This document shows positions 1 through 5,844 of a stretch of DNA of 8,975 bases, one piece after another. The notes beneath the pieces were generated by a model, which was given only the letters and a program-made list of their open reading frames with translations, was not told where the DNA came from and did no database searches. The stretch is from the NCBI GenBank assembly GCA_001914705.1, contig MNDB01000085.1:1-8975 (forward strand), read 5' to 3'. Source of the DNA: Actinobacteria bacterium 13_2_20CM_68_14 (GTDB lineage: Bacteria; Actinomycetota; Thermoleophilia; Gaiellales; Gaiellaceae). How positions within the stretch are numbered: position 1 is the stretch's first letter; each line of letters starts with the position of its first letter. A program made the translations under genes and the position numbers.

Positions 1-104
1 AGGCTGCGAACGGGACTGGGTACTGCATCGAGAACACGAAGCCGACCGGCGTCCTCTACCACAAGAGCGGCCCCGGCGGCGACATCATCCCGAACGGCTG
101 TTAA
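1..104 (+). CDS. Type IV pilin-like protein, C-terminal fragment (5' end outside window)
   Basis: The frame starting at base 3 is open for 33 codons and ends in TAA at 102-104. The visible tail contains GYCIENTK, then YHKSGPGGD, and ends in PNGC. A pair of cysteines enclosing a glycine-rich loop at the extreme C-terminus is what many major or minor type IV pilins use as a D-region disulfide loop, and this tail resembles those of Gram-positive and actinobacterial prepilins. The N-terminal cleavage/methylation motif would lie outside the window, so the pilin call rests on this tail and on the surrounding pil genes. A strong intrinsic terminator follows 26 bases after the stop, so this is the last gene of its transcript. 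It could instead be another small secreted disulfide protein. Confidence 0.6.
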   Translation, partial: AANGTGYCIENTKPTGVLYHKSGPGGDIIPNGC

Positions 105-130
105 GCACTCGACGGGTTTCAAGCCTCACG

Positions 131-160
131 AAGGGCGCGGGAAACCGCGCCCTTTCTTTT
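131..160 (+). terminator. Intrinsic (Rho-independent) terminator
   Basis: A perfect 10-bp stem, AAGGGCGCGG (131-140) with CCGCGCCCTT (145-154), closes a GAAA tetraloop of the stable GNRA type. It is followed by a T-rich run, TCTTTT, at 155-160. It sits 26 bases after the pilin-like stop codon and just before the next promoter, so it should end the pilin transcript and insulate the downstream unit. Confidence 0.93.
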
Positions 161-171
161 GGTCCGATTCG

Positions 172-199
172 TCAAGAAATCGCCGCCGGCTGCCGATAG
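172..199 (+). promoter_or_regulatory. Sigma-28 (FliA/WhiG)-type promoter of the thioredoxin-like gene
   Basis: TCAA (172-175) is followed by a 16-base spacer and GCCGATAG (192-199). The GCCGATA core matches the -10 box recognised by the sigma-28 family (consensus close to TAAA-N15/16-GCCGATAA). The start codon ATG at 207 lies exactly 7 bases after the -10 box, about where transcription should begin, so a leaderless mRNA is predicted. This agrees with the absence of a convincing Shine-Dalgarno sequence. The same element with the same spacing precedes pilD and pilB in this window. Confidence 0.72.
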
Positions 200-206
200 A
201 TGAACT

Positions 207-779
207 ATGAACGAGCGGTTTCGGATTTACGCTGCCGTCGCACTGACCGGCTTGTTCGTGGTCGGGGGCGGCCTCTTCTTCATCAGCCACAGTTCGCCGT
301 CCTCGGCGGCGTCCGTTCATCAGATCAAGCCCTTCCACCCGCACGCAAAGGCAAAGGTGGCCCTGGCGCCGCCGAAGGTCACGATGACGAAGGCGAAGTC
401 GAGGAAGACGCATGGCCGGCGCCCCGCCGTCATTGCCGGTGTTCCTACCCCGCTGGCGGACGCGCTGAAGCGCCACTCGGTCGTCGTGCTCGCGCTCGTC
501 GCGCCGAACTCGCAGGTCGACGGCCTCACGCTCGCCGAGGCGAAGGCCGGCGCGGCCGACGCTCACGCAGGCTTTGCCACGATCGACGTCGGCAACAACG
601 CGCAGGTCGAAGCACTCTCGGCCCTCCTCGGGACGAGCGCCGATGCTCAGAACCGCCTGCTCGACGCTCCCGCGGTGCTCGTCTTCCAAAAGCCGCAGGC
701 GCTCTATGTGCGGCTGAACGGCTACGTCGACGCCAGCACGGTCGAGCAAGCAGCCGTCAACGCAGCGCCCACTACGTGA
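207..779 (+). CDS. Membrane-anchored protein with probable thioredoxin-like fold, no CxxC
   Basis: This is a 190-residue protein. Residues about 8-27 form one hydrophobic membrane segment, followed by a Lys/Pro/His-rich linker (about 38-75) and a C-terminal globular domain (about 80-185). That domain shows an alternating pattern suggestive of a thioredoxin fold: a hydrophobic strand (SVVVLALVAP, 91-100), a helix (LAEAKAGAAD), a strand (FATIDVGNN, 123-131), a helix, then DAPAVLVF (153-160) with a possible cis-proline at P155, and a final YVRLNGYVD strand. The active-site CxxC is missing and there are no cysteines at all, so a redox role is unlikely and binding or scaffolding is more plausible. 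The ATG at 207 is chosen because it sits 7 bases after the promoter -10 box. The ATG at 200 is in another frame. The downstream gene overlaps its stop codon. The fold is inferred from pattern only and the link to pili is by context. Confidence 0.75.
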   Translation: MNERFRIYAAVALTGLFVVGGGLFFISHSSPSSAASVHQIKPFHPHAKAKVALAPPKVTMTKAKSRKTHGRRPAVIAGVPTPLADALKRHSVVVLALVAPNSQVDGLTLAEAKAGAADAHAGFATIDVGNNAQVEALSALLGTSADAQNRLLDAPAVLVFQKPQALYVRLNGYVDASTVEQAAVNAAPTT

Positions 780-1045
780 AACTGCCGGAGTCCGGCGCGG
801 CGGACGCGCGCGAACTCTTCGTTCGTCATGCGAAGAAAGACGGGCGCTCGGTCGCGGTGCTGACTGCCGTCGACTATGGGGACTCCTGTGTCGTCGAGGC
901 CGAGGTGTTCCCCGTCGGCGCGCGCAACTCGAAACCGATGCAGCCCGGCCCCTATACGTTCGCCGACTCGCAGCAGGCGACTGCTTTCGTAACCGAGGCG
1001 GTCGAAGCGCTGATGTACCTCGGCTGCGACGTCCAAGCGCAGTAG
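776..1045 (+). CDS. Small conserved-looking hypothetical protein (89 aa)
   Basis: The start codon GTG (776-778) overlaps the TGA of the preceding gene as GTGA, which suggests translational coupling in a two-gene operon. No clear ribosome binding site is visible, consistent with re-initiation. The 89-residue product is soluble, with no signal peptide or membrane segment. A strand-rich middle (SVAVLTAVDYGDSCVVEAEVF, residues 25-45) is followed by PYTFADSQQATAFVTEAVEAL, which should form a helix (about 64-81). Cysteines lie at 38 and 84. The layout suggests a small alpha/beta domain. I do not recognise the family. The same frame stays open back to base 200, but that upstream part overlaps the thioredoxin-like gene and reads as arginine-rich shadow. 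Confidence 0.7.
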   Translation: MKLPESGAADARELFVRHAKKDGRSVAVLTAVDYGDSCVVEAEVFPVGARNSKPMQPGPYTFADSQQATAFVTEAVEALMYLGCDVQAQ

Positions 1046-1060
1046 CGGCGGCGCCGAAGG

Positions 1061-1090
1061 CCTCGCGGAGGCGCCTGATCGGCCGCGAGG
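1061..1090 (+). terminator. GC-rich hairpin downstream of the small gene, possible terminator
   Basis: CCTCGCGG (1061-1068) pairs perfectly with CCGCGAGG (1083-1090) across a 14-base loop, 15 bases after the TAG at 1043-1045. There is no T-run after it, so it may only slow polymerase, protect the 3' end or work with Rho. Its placement after a gene end in a convergent gap supports a transcript-end role. Confidence 0.35.
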
Positions 1091-1093
1091 GTT

Positions 1094-1110
1094 AGTAACA
1101 GACTGTTACT
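1094..1110. promoter_or_regulatory. Palindromic operator-like site, copy 1
   Basis: AGTAACAG-A-CTGTTACT is a perfect 8+1+8 dyad. With only one central base it is a poor RNA hairpin but a good candidate for a dimeric DNA-binding protein. A second copy lies 84 bp away. It sits between the ends of convergent genes rather than before a start codon, so it is not an obvious promoter operator. A dispersed genomic repeat is the main alternative. Confidence 0.55.
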
Positions 1111-1178
1111 TGCCGGGGTACGGCTCGAAATGTGGTCTCGCGACTCCTCGACGGTCTAGCCGGGACGTGTCGTTCCTC

Positions 1179-1193
1179 GTAACAGTCTGTTAC
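1179..1193. promoter_or_regulatory. Palindromic operator-like site, copy 2
   Basis: GTAACAG-T-CTGTTAC is a perfect 7+1+7 dyad that differs from copy 1 only at the central base. The two copies also share the next three bases (TTG, 1194-1196). Centres are at 1102 and 1186, 84 bp apart, close to eight turns of B-DNA, so both face the same side of the helix. Confidence 0.55.
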
Positions 1194-1195
1194 TT

Positions 1196-1224
1196 GGCCC
1201 CGAAGCGAGCGCCGGTTTCGGGCC
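1196..1224 (-). terminator. Hairpin downstream of pilB, possible terminator
   Basis: On the plus strand GGCC-C-CGAA (1196-1204) pairs with TTCGGGCC (1217-1224), giving 8 bp with one bulged C around a 12-base loop. It begins 24 bases beyond the pilB stop codon, on the side where pilB transcription ends. There is no T-run on the minus strand, so a conventional intrinsic terminator is not assured. Confidence 0.3.
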
Positions 1225-1248
1225 ATGTCTCCGCGGGCTCGAGCGGCC

Positions 1249-3036
1249 CTAGATCGTGACGCGCGCGAGCTCTTCGATCGACGTCAGGCCGGCAGCGACC
1301 TTGGCGATGCCGTCGTCCCAAAGCGTCCGCATGCCCTCTTCCATCGCGGCCCGCTCGAGCTCCTCGCGGCTTGCTTTGCTCGCGGCGAGAGTTTCGAGGT
1401 TCTCGCTCATCGCCAGGAGCTGGAAGACGCCGACCCGTCCCTTGTAGCCCGTCTGGTTGCAGCGAGGGCAGCCCTTCTTCCGATAGAAGACCATGCCGTC
1501 GGCCTGGGCGGCGATGTCGGGTGAGACACGGGCCTTGATCAGCTCGTCGACCGAAGGGGTGTACATCTCGCAGCAGTGCGTGCAGAGCTTGCGCGCCAGC
1601 CGCTGGGCGAGCACGCCGGTGACGGCCGAACCGGTCAGGAAGGGCTCGACGCCCATCTCGTTCAGCCGCGTCAGCGCGCCGGGGGCGTCGTTCGTGTGCA
1701 GCGTCGAAAGCACGAAGTGACCGGTGAGGGCGGCCTCGATCGAGATCTTGGCCGTCTCGGGGTCGCGAATCTCACCCACCATCACGACGTCGGGATCCGA
1801 GCGCAGGATCGAGCGCAGCGCGGCCGCAAAGGTGAGACCGGCGCGCTGGTTGATCTGAACCTGGTTGATCCCGCCGAGGCGGTACTCGACCGGGTCCTCG
1901 ACCGTGATGATGTTGATCTCCGGGTTGTTGATCTCGGCCAGCGCGGCGTAGAGCGTCGTCGACTTACCGGAGCCGGTCGGCCCCGTCACGAGCAGCGCGC
2001 CGGTCGGGCGCGAGACGACTTCCTCGAGCGTCTTGCGCATCTCGTCCGAGAGTCCGAGCTCCTCGAGCGTCGGCGGCCGCTTCGACTTGTCGAGCAGACG
2101 CATGACCACGGACTCGCCCTCGACCGTCGGCAGCGTCGCAACACGGATGTCGAGCATCCGGCCCGCGGCCGCGGCGTTCAGCGAGATGCGGCCGTCCTGC
2201 GGCTTTCGGCGCTCGGCGATGTCCAGCTTGGCGAGCACCTTCAGGCGTGTGGTGACCCCGGCCATCATTCGCTTGGGGATCCGCTGCACCTCGTGCAGGA
2301 CGCCGTCGATGCGGAGCCGGACGGCGAGGGCGTCCTCCTGCGGCTCGAAGTGGACGTCCGAGGCTCCGTCCTCAGCCGCCTGGAAGATGATCGAGTTGAC
2401 GAGCCGAACGAGCGGCGCCTCCGAGATGCCGTCTTCGACGTCGAGATCGTCGACGTCCTCCTCTTCCTCCTCGAGCAGCGCCGCTTCCTCGGCGAGTGCG
2501 GCGCGGGCGCCGAAGGCCTCGGACGCGCGCGAGAGGCGTCGAAGCTCGGTGAGGATGTCGTCGCGGGCGGCGACGGACAGCTCCAGCTGGTGGCGGGTCG
2601 CGAGCCGGAGCTCGTCGATTGCGTGCAGGTCGGCTGGGTCGGCGATCGCGACACGAAGCGAGTCGCCGTCGAGCGCGTACGGGATCGCGACGAGGCGCTC
2701 GAGCACGTGGAGCGGGACCAGATCGGTTGCCTTCTTGTCGACGCCGGTGAGCGCGAGGTCCGTGAGCGGCACGTGGTGCCGCGCGGCGAGCATTCGCGCC
2801 ACTCCTTCGCTCGCGGCAAAGCCCCCGGAGACGAGCGCCTCGGCAAGGGACCCCTGACCAGCGACGCCCCTGAGAGCGTTCAGCTTGTCATCGGGCAGAA
2901 GACCTGTCGCTGCAAGCAGGTCGGCGACTAGCTCGGCGTTGACATTGACTCCGTCGAAAACATGCGGAGCCCCGCCGCCGGTGGCGGCTTGTTCGTCCGT
3001 CTGCTCGGACGCGCGGGTTGGGCCCTCAGGGTTCAT
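1249..3036 (-). CDS. pilB: Type IV pilus assembly (extension) ATPase PilB, GspE/PulE family
   Basis: This 595-residue cytoplasmic hexameric ATPase drives pilin polymerisation at the inner-membrane platform. An N-terminal MshEN/T2SSE_N-like domain occupies about residues 30-170. A strongly acidic linker (about 183-203, with the run EEEEED) leads to the N2 and C-terminal ATPase domains. Visible motifs are Walker A GPTGSGKST (352-360), the Asp box NIITVEDPVEY (375-385), Walker B VVMVGEIRD (417-425) and the His box LTGHFVLSTLHTND (437-450). The zinc tetracysteine typical of PilB/GspE, and absent from PilT, is C485/C488 and C523/C526. Length is normal for the family. The ATG is supported by GAGGG 8 bases upstream (3049-3045). 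It has its own sigma-28-type promoter, separate from pilD upstream. MshEN domains can bind c-di-GMP, but the usual RLG start of the binding motif is not evident here. Confidence 0.96.
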   Translation of the reverse strand: MNPEGPTRASEQTDEQAATGGGAPHVFDGVNVNAELVADLLAATGLLPDDKLNALRGVAGQGSLAEALVSGGFAASEGVARMLAARHHVPLTDLALTGVDKKATDLVPLHVLERLVAIPYALDGDSLRVAIADPADLHAIDELRLATRHQLELSVAARDDILTELRRLSRASEAFGARAALAEEAALLEEEEEDVDDLDVEDGISEAPLVRLVNSIIFQAAEDGASDVHFEPQEDALAVRLRIDGVLHEVQRIPKRMMAGVTTRLKVLAKLDIAERRKPQDGRISLNAAAAGRMLDIRVATLPTVEGESVVMRLLDKSKRPPTLEELGLSDEMRKTLEEVVSRPTGALLVTGPTGSGKSTTLYAALAEINNPEINIITVEDPVEYRLGGINQVQINQRAGLTFAAALRSILRSDPDVVMVGEIRDPETAKISIEAALTGHFVLSTLHTNDAPGALTRLNEMGVEPFLTGSAVTGVLAQRLARKLCTHCCEMYTPSVDELIKARVSPDIAAQADGMVFYRKKGCPRCNQTGYKGRVGVFQLLAMSENLETLAASKASREELERAAMEEGMRTLWDDGIAKVAAGLTSIEELARVTI

Positions 3037-3056
3037 TCGTCAATCCCTCGAATGAG

Positions 3057-3084
3057 GTATCGGCGCCAGGGACCGAAACCCTGA
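3057..3084 (-). promoter_or_regulatory. Sigma-28 (FliA/WhiG)-type promoter of pilB
   Basis: On the minus strand TCAG (3084-3081) is followed by a 16-base spacer and GCCGATAC (3064-3057). If transcription starts 8 bases beyond the -10 box, as the leaderless genes in this window imply, the first base is about 3049. The leader would then be about 13 bases and begin with the GAGGG ribosome binding site. The spacer holds an inverted repeat, CAGGG-N7-CCCTG (3083-3067), which could be a regulator site. The element lies in the 75-bp gap between pilD and pilB. Confidence 0.68.
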
Positions 3085-3111
3085 GCGTTTTTCCGCGCTT
3101 CGAGCTACTAC

Positions 3112-3864
3112 CTAATGGGTGAAAAACGCCCAGTAGGCGTGCAAAAGCGTCCCCCCCGCGAAGAGGGCTACGACACTCCCGAGAGCCAGGAAGGGCGCGA
3201 ACGGAATGCCCATCTTGCGCGCCGAAGAGCCGTGACGGGCGAGCAGAAAGACGCTTGGTACGAGCGCGAAGATCATGCCCGCGAACAAGGCGATCGAGAC
3301 GGACTTTCCGAGCGCCGCGCCCATCAGCAGGGCCAGCTTGACGTCGCCCATGCCCATTCCCGCCGGATACGCGAGGGCAGCGGCGAACAGGAAAAACGAG
3401 GCACCGAGAGCAGCCAGCGCCCATTCGGGCCGAGGCTCGAGCGCGGTGTGCGCCACGAGCACGATCGCCGCAGCCGGCACGACGATCCGGTTCGGAACGA
3501 TCCGATGGGTCAAGTCGGTTGCCGTCACAGCCACGAGCACGGCGCAGAAGAACGCGGCGACCGCGGCCTCGCCCGTCAAGCCGAACCTCCATGCGCTGGC
3601 GGCGACGAGCAGCGCCGTCGCCAGCTCGACCGCCGGGTAGAGCGGGCTGATTCCCGTCCCACAGGTGCGGCAGCGGCCCTTCAGAACCGCATAGGAGACG
3701 AGCGGCAGGTTGTCGTACCAGGCGAGCTCGGTACCGCAGCTCATGCACGCCGAGCGCGGCTTGATCACCGAGCGGCGAAGCGGGACTCGGACGGCGAGCA
3801 CGTTCAGGAAGCTGCCGACGGCGAGTCCCGGCGCAAGGGCGAAGGCGGCGAGCGCAGCGTTCAC
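3112..3864 (-). CDS. pilD: Prepilin peptidase / N-methyltransferase PilD (GxGD aspartic protease)
   Basis: This 250-residue polytopic membrane enzyme cleaves the leader of type IV prepilins after glycine and, in full-length members, methylates the new N-terminus. The N-terminal GSFLNV (17-22) is typical of the family. The cytoplasmic zinc loop is C40-x2-C43 and C65-x2-C68, the feature associated with the methyltransferase-bearing form. Catalytic aspartates are D117 in TDLTHRIVPN and D174 in GMGMGD, the GxGD motif. About seven to eight hydrophobic segments fill the rest. The start is GTG at 3864. An in-frame TAA lies a short way upstream and no other start codon intervenes. It sits 7 bases after the -10 box of its own promoter, so a leaderless transcript is predicted. 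There is no Shine-Dalgarno sequence. Its substrates should include the pilin-like and PilW-like proteins of this window. Confidence 0.95.
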   Translation of the reverse strand: MNAALAAFALAPGLAVGSFLNVLAVRVPLRRSVIKPRSACMSCGTELAWYDNLPLVSYAVLKGRCRTCGTGISPLYPAVELATALLVAASAWRFGLTGEAAVAAFFCAVLVAVTATDLTHRIVPNRIVVPAAAIVLVAHTALEPRPEWALAALGASFFLFAAALAYPAGMGMGDVKLALLMGAALGKSVSIALFAGMIFALVPSVFLLARHGSSARKMGIPFAPFLALGSVVALFAGGTLLHAYWAFFTH

Positions 3865-3871
3865 GGTGGTT

Positions 3872-3899
3872 CTATCGGCGGCCGGGGGCTGAGAGTTGA
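3872..3899 (-). promoter_or_regulatory. Sigma-28 (FliA/WhiG)-type promoter of pilD
   Basis: On the minus strand TCAA (3899-3896) is followed by a 16-base spacer and GCCGATAG (3879-3872). The GTG start codon of pilD lies exactly 7 bases further on, the same distance seen at the thioredoxin-like gene. Boxes, spacer length and start distance are the same in the two promoters although the spacer sequences differ. Confidence 0.72.
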
Positions 3900-3927
3900 A
3901 TTAGAGCCTCTTTCATGATGGGGCCTC

Positions 3928-4039
3928 GTCGCCGGGGTGCGATGGTCGGTTCCTGGCAAGGACGCAGGGAGTGCCCGTATCGGCAGATACGGGCGCGACT
4001 GAGGACACCGCCAGGGGCCGTCCAGCGCGGCCCGGCGGC
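3928..4039. repeat. 112-bp rod-like interrupted inverted repeat; candidate structured RNA
   Basis: This fills most of the 201-bp gap (3865-4065) between pilD and the PilX-like gene. Bases 3928-3957 pair with 4010-4039 in one register without gaps: 27 of 30 positions pair, with single mismatches at 3937/4030, 3942/4025 and 3946/4021. A symmetric 13/13-base internal loop (3958-3970 and 3997-4009) follows, then an 11-bp apical stem (3971-3981 with 3986-3996) closed by GGCA. Wobbles at 3929/4038, 3938/4029, 3950/4017, 3951/4016 and 3972/3995 are all U-G if the plus strand is transcribed and would be A-C mismatches on the minus strand. No convincing plus-strand promoter or T-run was found. It could instead be the 3' hairpin of the minus-strand operon or a DNA element. 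Confidence 0.5.
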
Positions 4040-4065
4040 ACAGCGCTTCATTGTGAAAGGGGCTC

Positions 4066-5844
4066 CTAGCCGGAGAAGCTTTGCGGCGGGTTCGGCTGCG
4101 CGTAGACCTCATCGTTGGACGGCATGCCCACCGGGACCGTCGTGATGAAGGGGAACGCGTTCGTCGTAAGGTTGTTGCTGACGACCGCGTTTGTCGCGTA
4201 GAGCCCGCCCTGAAACGAGAAGTTGTTCGCGATCTGAACGCTGTCGCCGGGGTTGACCTGGCCCCCGTTCCCGTTGGCGACGATCATCAGCAGCTCGTGG
4301 TCGGGATTCCAACCCGCGAAGTTGCAGGTGGTACCGGAGACGGCGGCGCAGAGTGAGCCGTTCGCGTAGAACGTGCCCGAGAGATAGAGCGTCGCCTGTC
4401 CGTTGTACGTGTTGACCGCGCTGTTCGAGATCTTTGCGCTGCCGTCGATGTAGATCGTGCCGGTGACGGTCAGGGTCTTCGTCGTTGCGTTCCAGGAGAG
4501 CTCGCCACTCGTACCCGCGTCGTCCTGGCTGACGCCCTGGCTGATGACGTGGCTGGCGGCAGTCGTGCTGTTGACGGCACGTGTGACCGTCCAGGTCGTC
4601 GTTCCTTGGCCGCCGGTGACGGTCATGTCCTCGTCGTCGATCCTGATGCGGAACGTCCCGCTCGCAGGAAAGCCACTCGCCGACGAGACGGTGATCGTCG
4701 TCTGCGAGGCGTTGCTCGCCGCTGCCAGCGTCGTCGAGGCACCCCTCCCGACGCGGCACGTGTACGAGCTTGCAGGCGTCAGGTCGAAAGCGGTCAAAAC
4801 GCTGTTGTCCCGGGTCGGATAGTTGCCGTCGAACGTGGGGACGGATCCGCTCGAGGTCGTGCAGGACTGAGAGGGACCTGGAATCGCGTTCTGATACCAC
4901 GTGGCGAAGTCAGCTGCCGGCGGCGCGATCACCTCGGGGACGTGGTTGACGCCGATAATCGTCCCGTCGGGAAGGGGAGTCGCGAGCTTGCTGAAGACGT
5001 GGTTCACATCCTGGTTTCCGGTGCAGGTGACCCACGGCGGGTTGGTGCTGCCGTACCGGCAGTTGTTTCCGACCTGGGTCTCGACGCGCGTGCTCAAGTT
5101 TGTGTTGGCGCCGACGGAGGCGTTGTTCGAGATATCGAGGTTCCCGCGGACGATCACCTTCGACTGCGCGAGGTTGACGTTCGGGCTCAGGCAGAGATTC
5201 CCGGCGACATACATGCGGGAGGAGCCGGTGATGTTGTTGTTCAGGGTCTGGTCGCAGGCGCTACCTGTGTGTCCGGCGTAGAGATAGTCCCAGACCGGGT
5301 TGTTCTTCGGTTGGGTCAGCGTCGGCTGAATCGTCACCTTGGAGTTCAGCGTCCGGGTCGCGTTGCCGGTGCTGGTCGGGTTCCTGATCGAGCCGACGGA
5401 GCGGAGAAACCACTCGGCGCCTTGAACATCCAAATCACCGCACCAGTAGGTGGTCGCACTGCCGTAGGAATTCGTGTTCCACGTCGACTGGGAAGTCAGG
5501 TTGCTCGAGCTCGTCATCCAGGTCGGATTGGTCGCCGCTGGGGTCGTGGTATCCGGATTCGGGGTGTGGCAGGACGGGAGAATCGACTGTTTCAGCGAGT
5601 TGTTCGACGGCAGGTTCAAGACGGCGTACGCATTGTTCATGCCGGCGTCCGCCGCGTCGAAAGCGGTCAGTCTCGCCTTGCTGAAGGACGCGGTGCGCTG
5701 TGCAGAGCTCGTGTAGGCGATGACGGTGGTGAGCATGATGGCGCAGACGACCAAGATCCCCAGAGCCATGACGAGCGCGATGCCCCGCTCTTCGCCGACC
5801 AGCTCGCGCACGAGACTCCTTTTCCAATTCCGGTTCGTTCTCAT
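4066..5844 (-). CDS. PilX-like pilus-associated protein with beta-rich C-terminal region
   Basis: This is a 592-residue protein. The N-terminus fits the PilX_N type: a short basic segment, ERG, then the hydrophobic stretch IALVMALGILVVCAIMLTTV (22-41), followed by SARLTAF-like helix residues and AADAGMNNAY (64-73). It lacks the Glu5 of classical pilins, as PilX_N proteins often do. The rest is Ser/Thr/Asn-rich and beta-rich, with strand repeats such as MYVAGNLCLS and VIVRGNLDIS (211-240), which suggest a stacked or beta-helical fold. Residues about 368-438 (TTLAAASNASQTTITVSSAS and onward) resemble a small beta module found in phage tail and other surface proteins. The ATG overlaps the TGA of the PilW-like gene as ATGA, so the two are coupled. 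It is probably a minor pilin or tip adhesin. PilX-like is well supported, exact function is not. Confidence 0.8.
   Translation of the reverse strand: MRTNRNWKRSLVRELVGEERGIALVMALGILVVCAIMLTTVIAYTSSAQRTASFSKARLTAFDAADAGMNNAYAVLNLPSNNSLKQSILPSCHTPNPDTTTPAATNPTWMTSSSNLTSQSTWNTNSYGSATTYWCGDLDVQGAEWFLRSVGSIRNPTSTGNATRTLNSKVTIQPTLTQPKNNPVWDYLYAGHTGSACDQTLNNNITGSSRMYVAGNLCLSPNVNLAQSKVIVRGNLDISNNASVGANTNLSTRVETQVGNNCRYGSTNPPWVTCTGNQDVNHVFSKLATPLPDGTIIGVNHVPEVIAPPAADFATWYQNAIPGPSQSCTTSSGSVPTFDGNYPTRDNSVLTAFDLTPASSYTCRVGRGASTTLAAASNASQTTITVSSASGFPASGTFRIRIDDEDMTVTGGQGTTTWTVTRAVNSTTAASHVISQGVSQDDAGTSGELSWNATTKTLTVTGTIYIDGSAKISNSAVNTYNGQATLYLSGTFYANGSLCAAVSGTTCNFAGWNPDHELLMIVANGNGGQVNPGDSVQIANNFSFQGGLYATNAVVSNNLTTNAFPFITTVPVGMPSNDEVYAQPNPPQSFSG

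Noticed and set aside
200..775. Upstream extension of the 89-residue frame back to an ATG at 200
   Set aside because: It overlaps the whole thioredoxin-like gene in another frame and reads as Arg/Ala-rich shadow. The GTGA junction at 776 explains the true start.
1576..2931. Long open frame opposite pilB on the plus strand
   Set aside because: The antisense product is Arg/Asp/Val-rich with no domain, as expected for the shadow of a GC-rich gene. pilB itself is unambiguous.
3037..3111. Possible c-di-GMP riboswitch before pilB
   Set aside because: The gap is too short, shows none of the conserved GEMM core blocks and is explained by a promoter with a short leader.
3977..3984. GCCGATAC on the minus strand within the apical stem of the long hairpin
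   Set aside because: A TCAG lies 14 rather than 16 bases upstream and the box is explained by the hairpin pairing. A second pilD promoter is possible but unsupported.
4951..4958. GCCGATAA on the plus strand, a perfect sigma-28 -10 box
   Set aside because: It lies inside the PilX-like gene, has no TCA at the -35 distance and no gene follows it. Likely chance.
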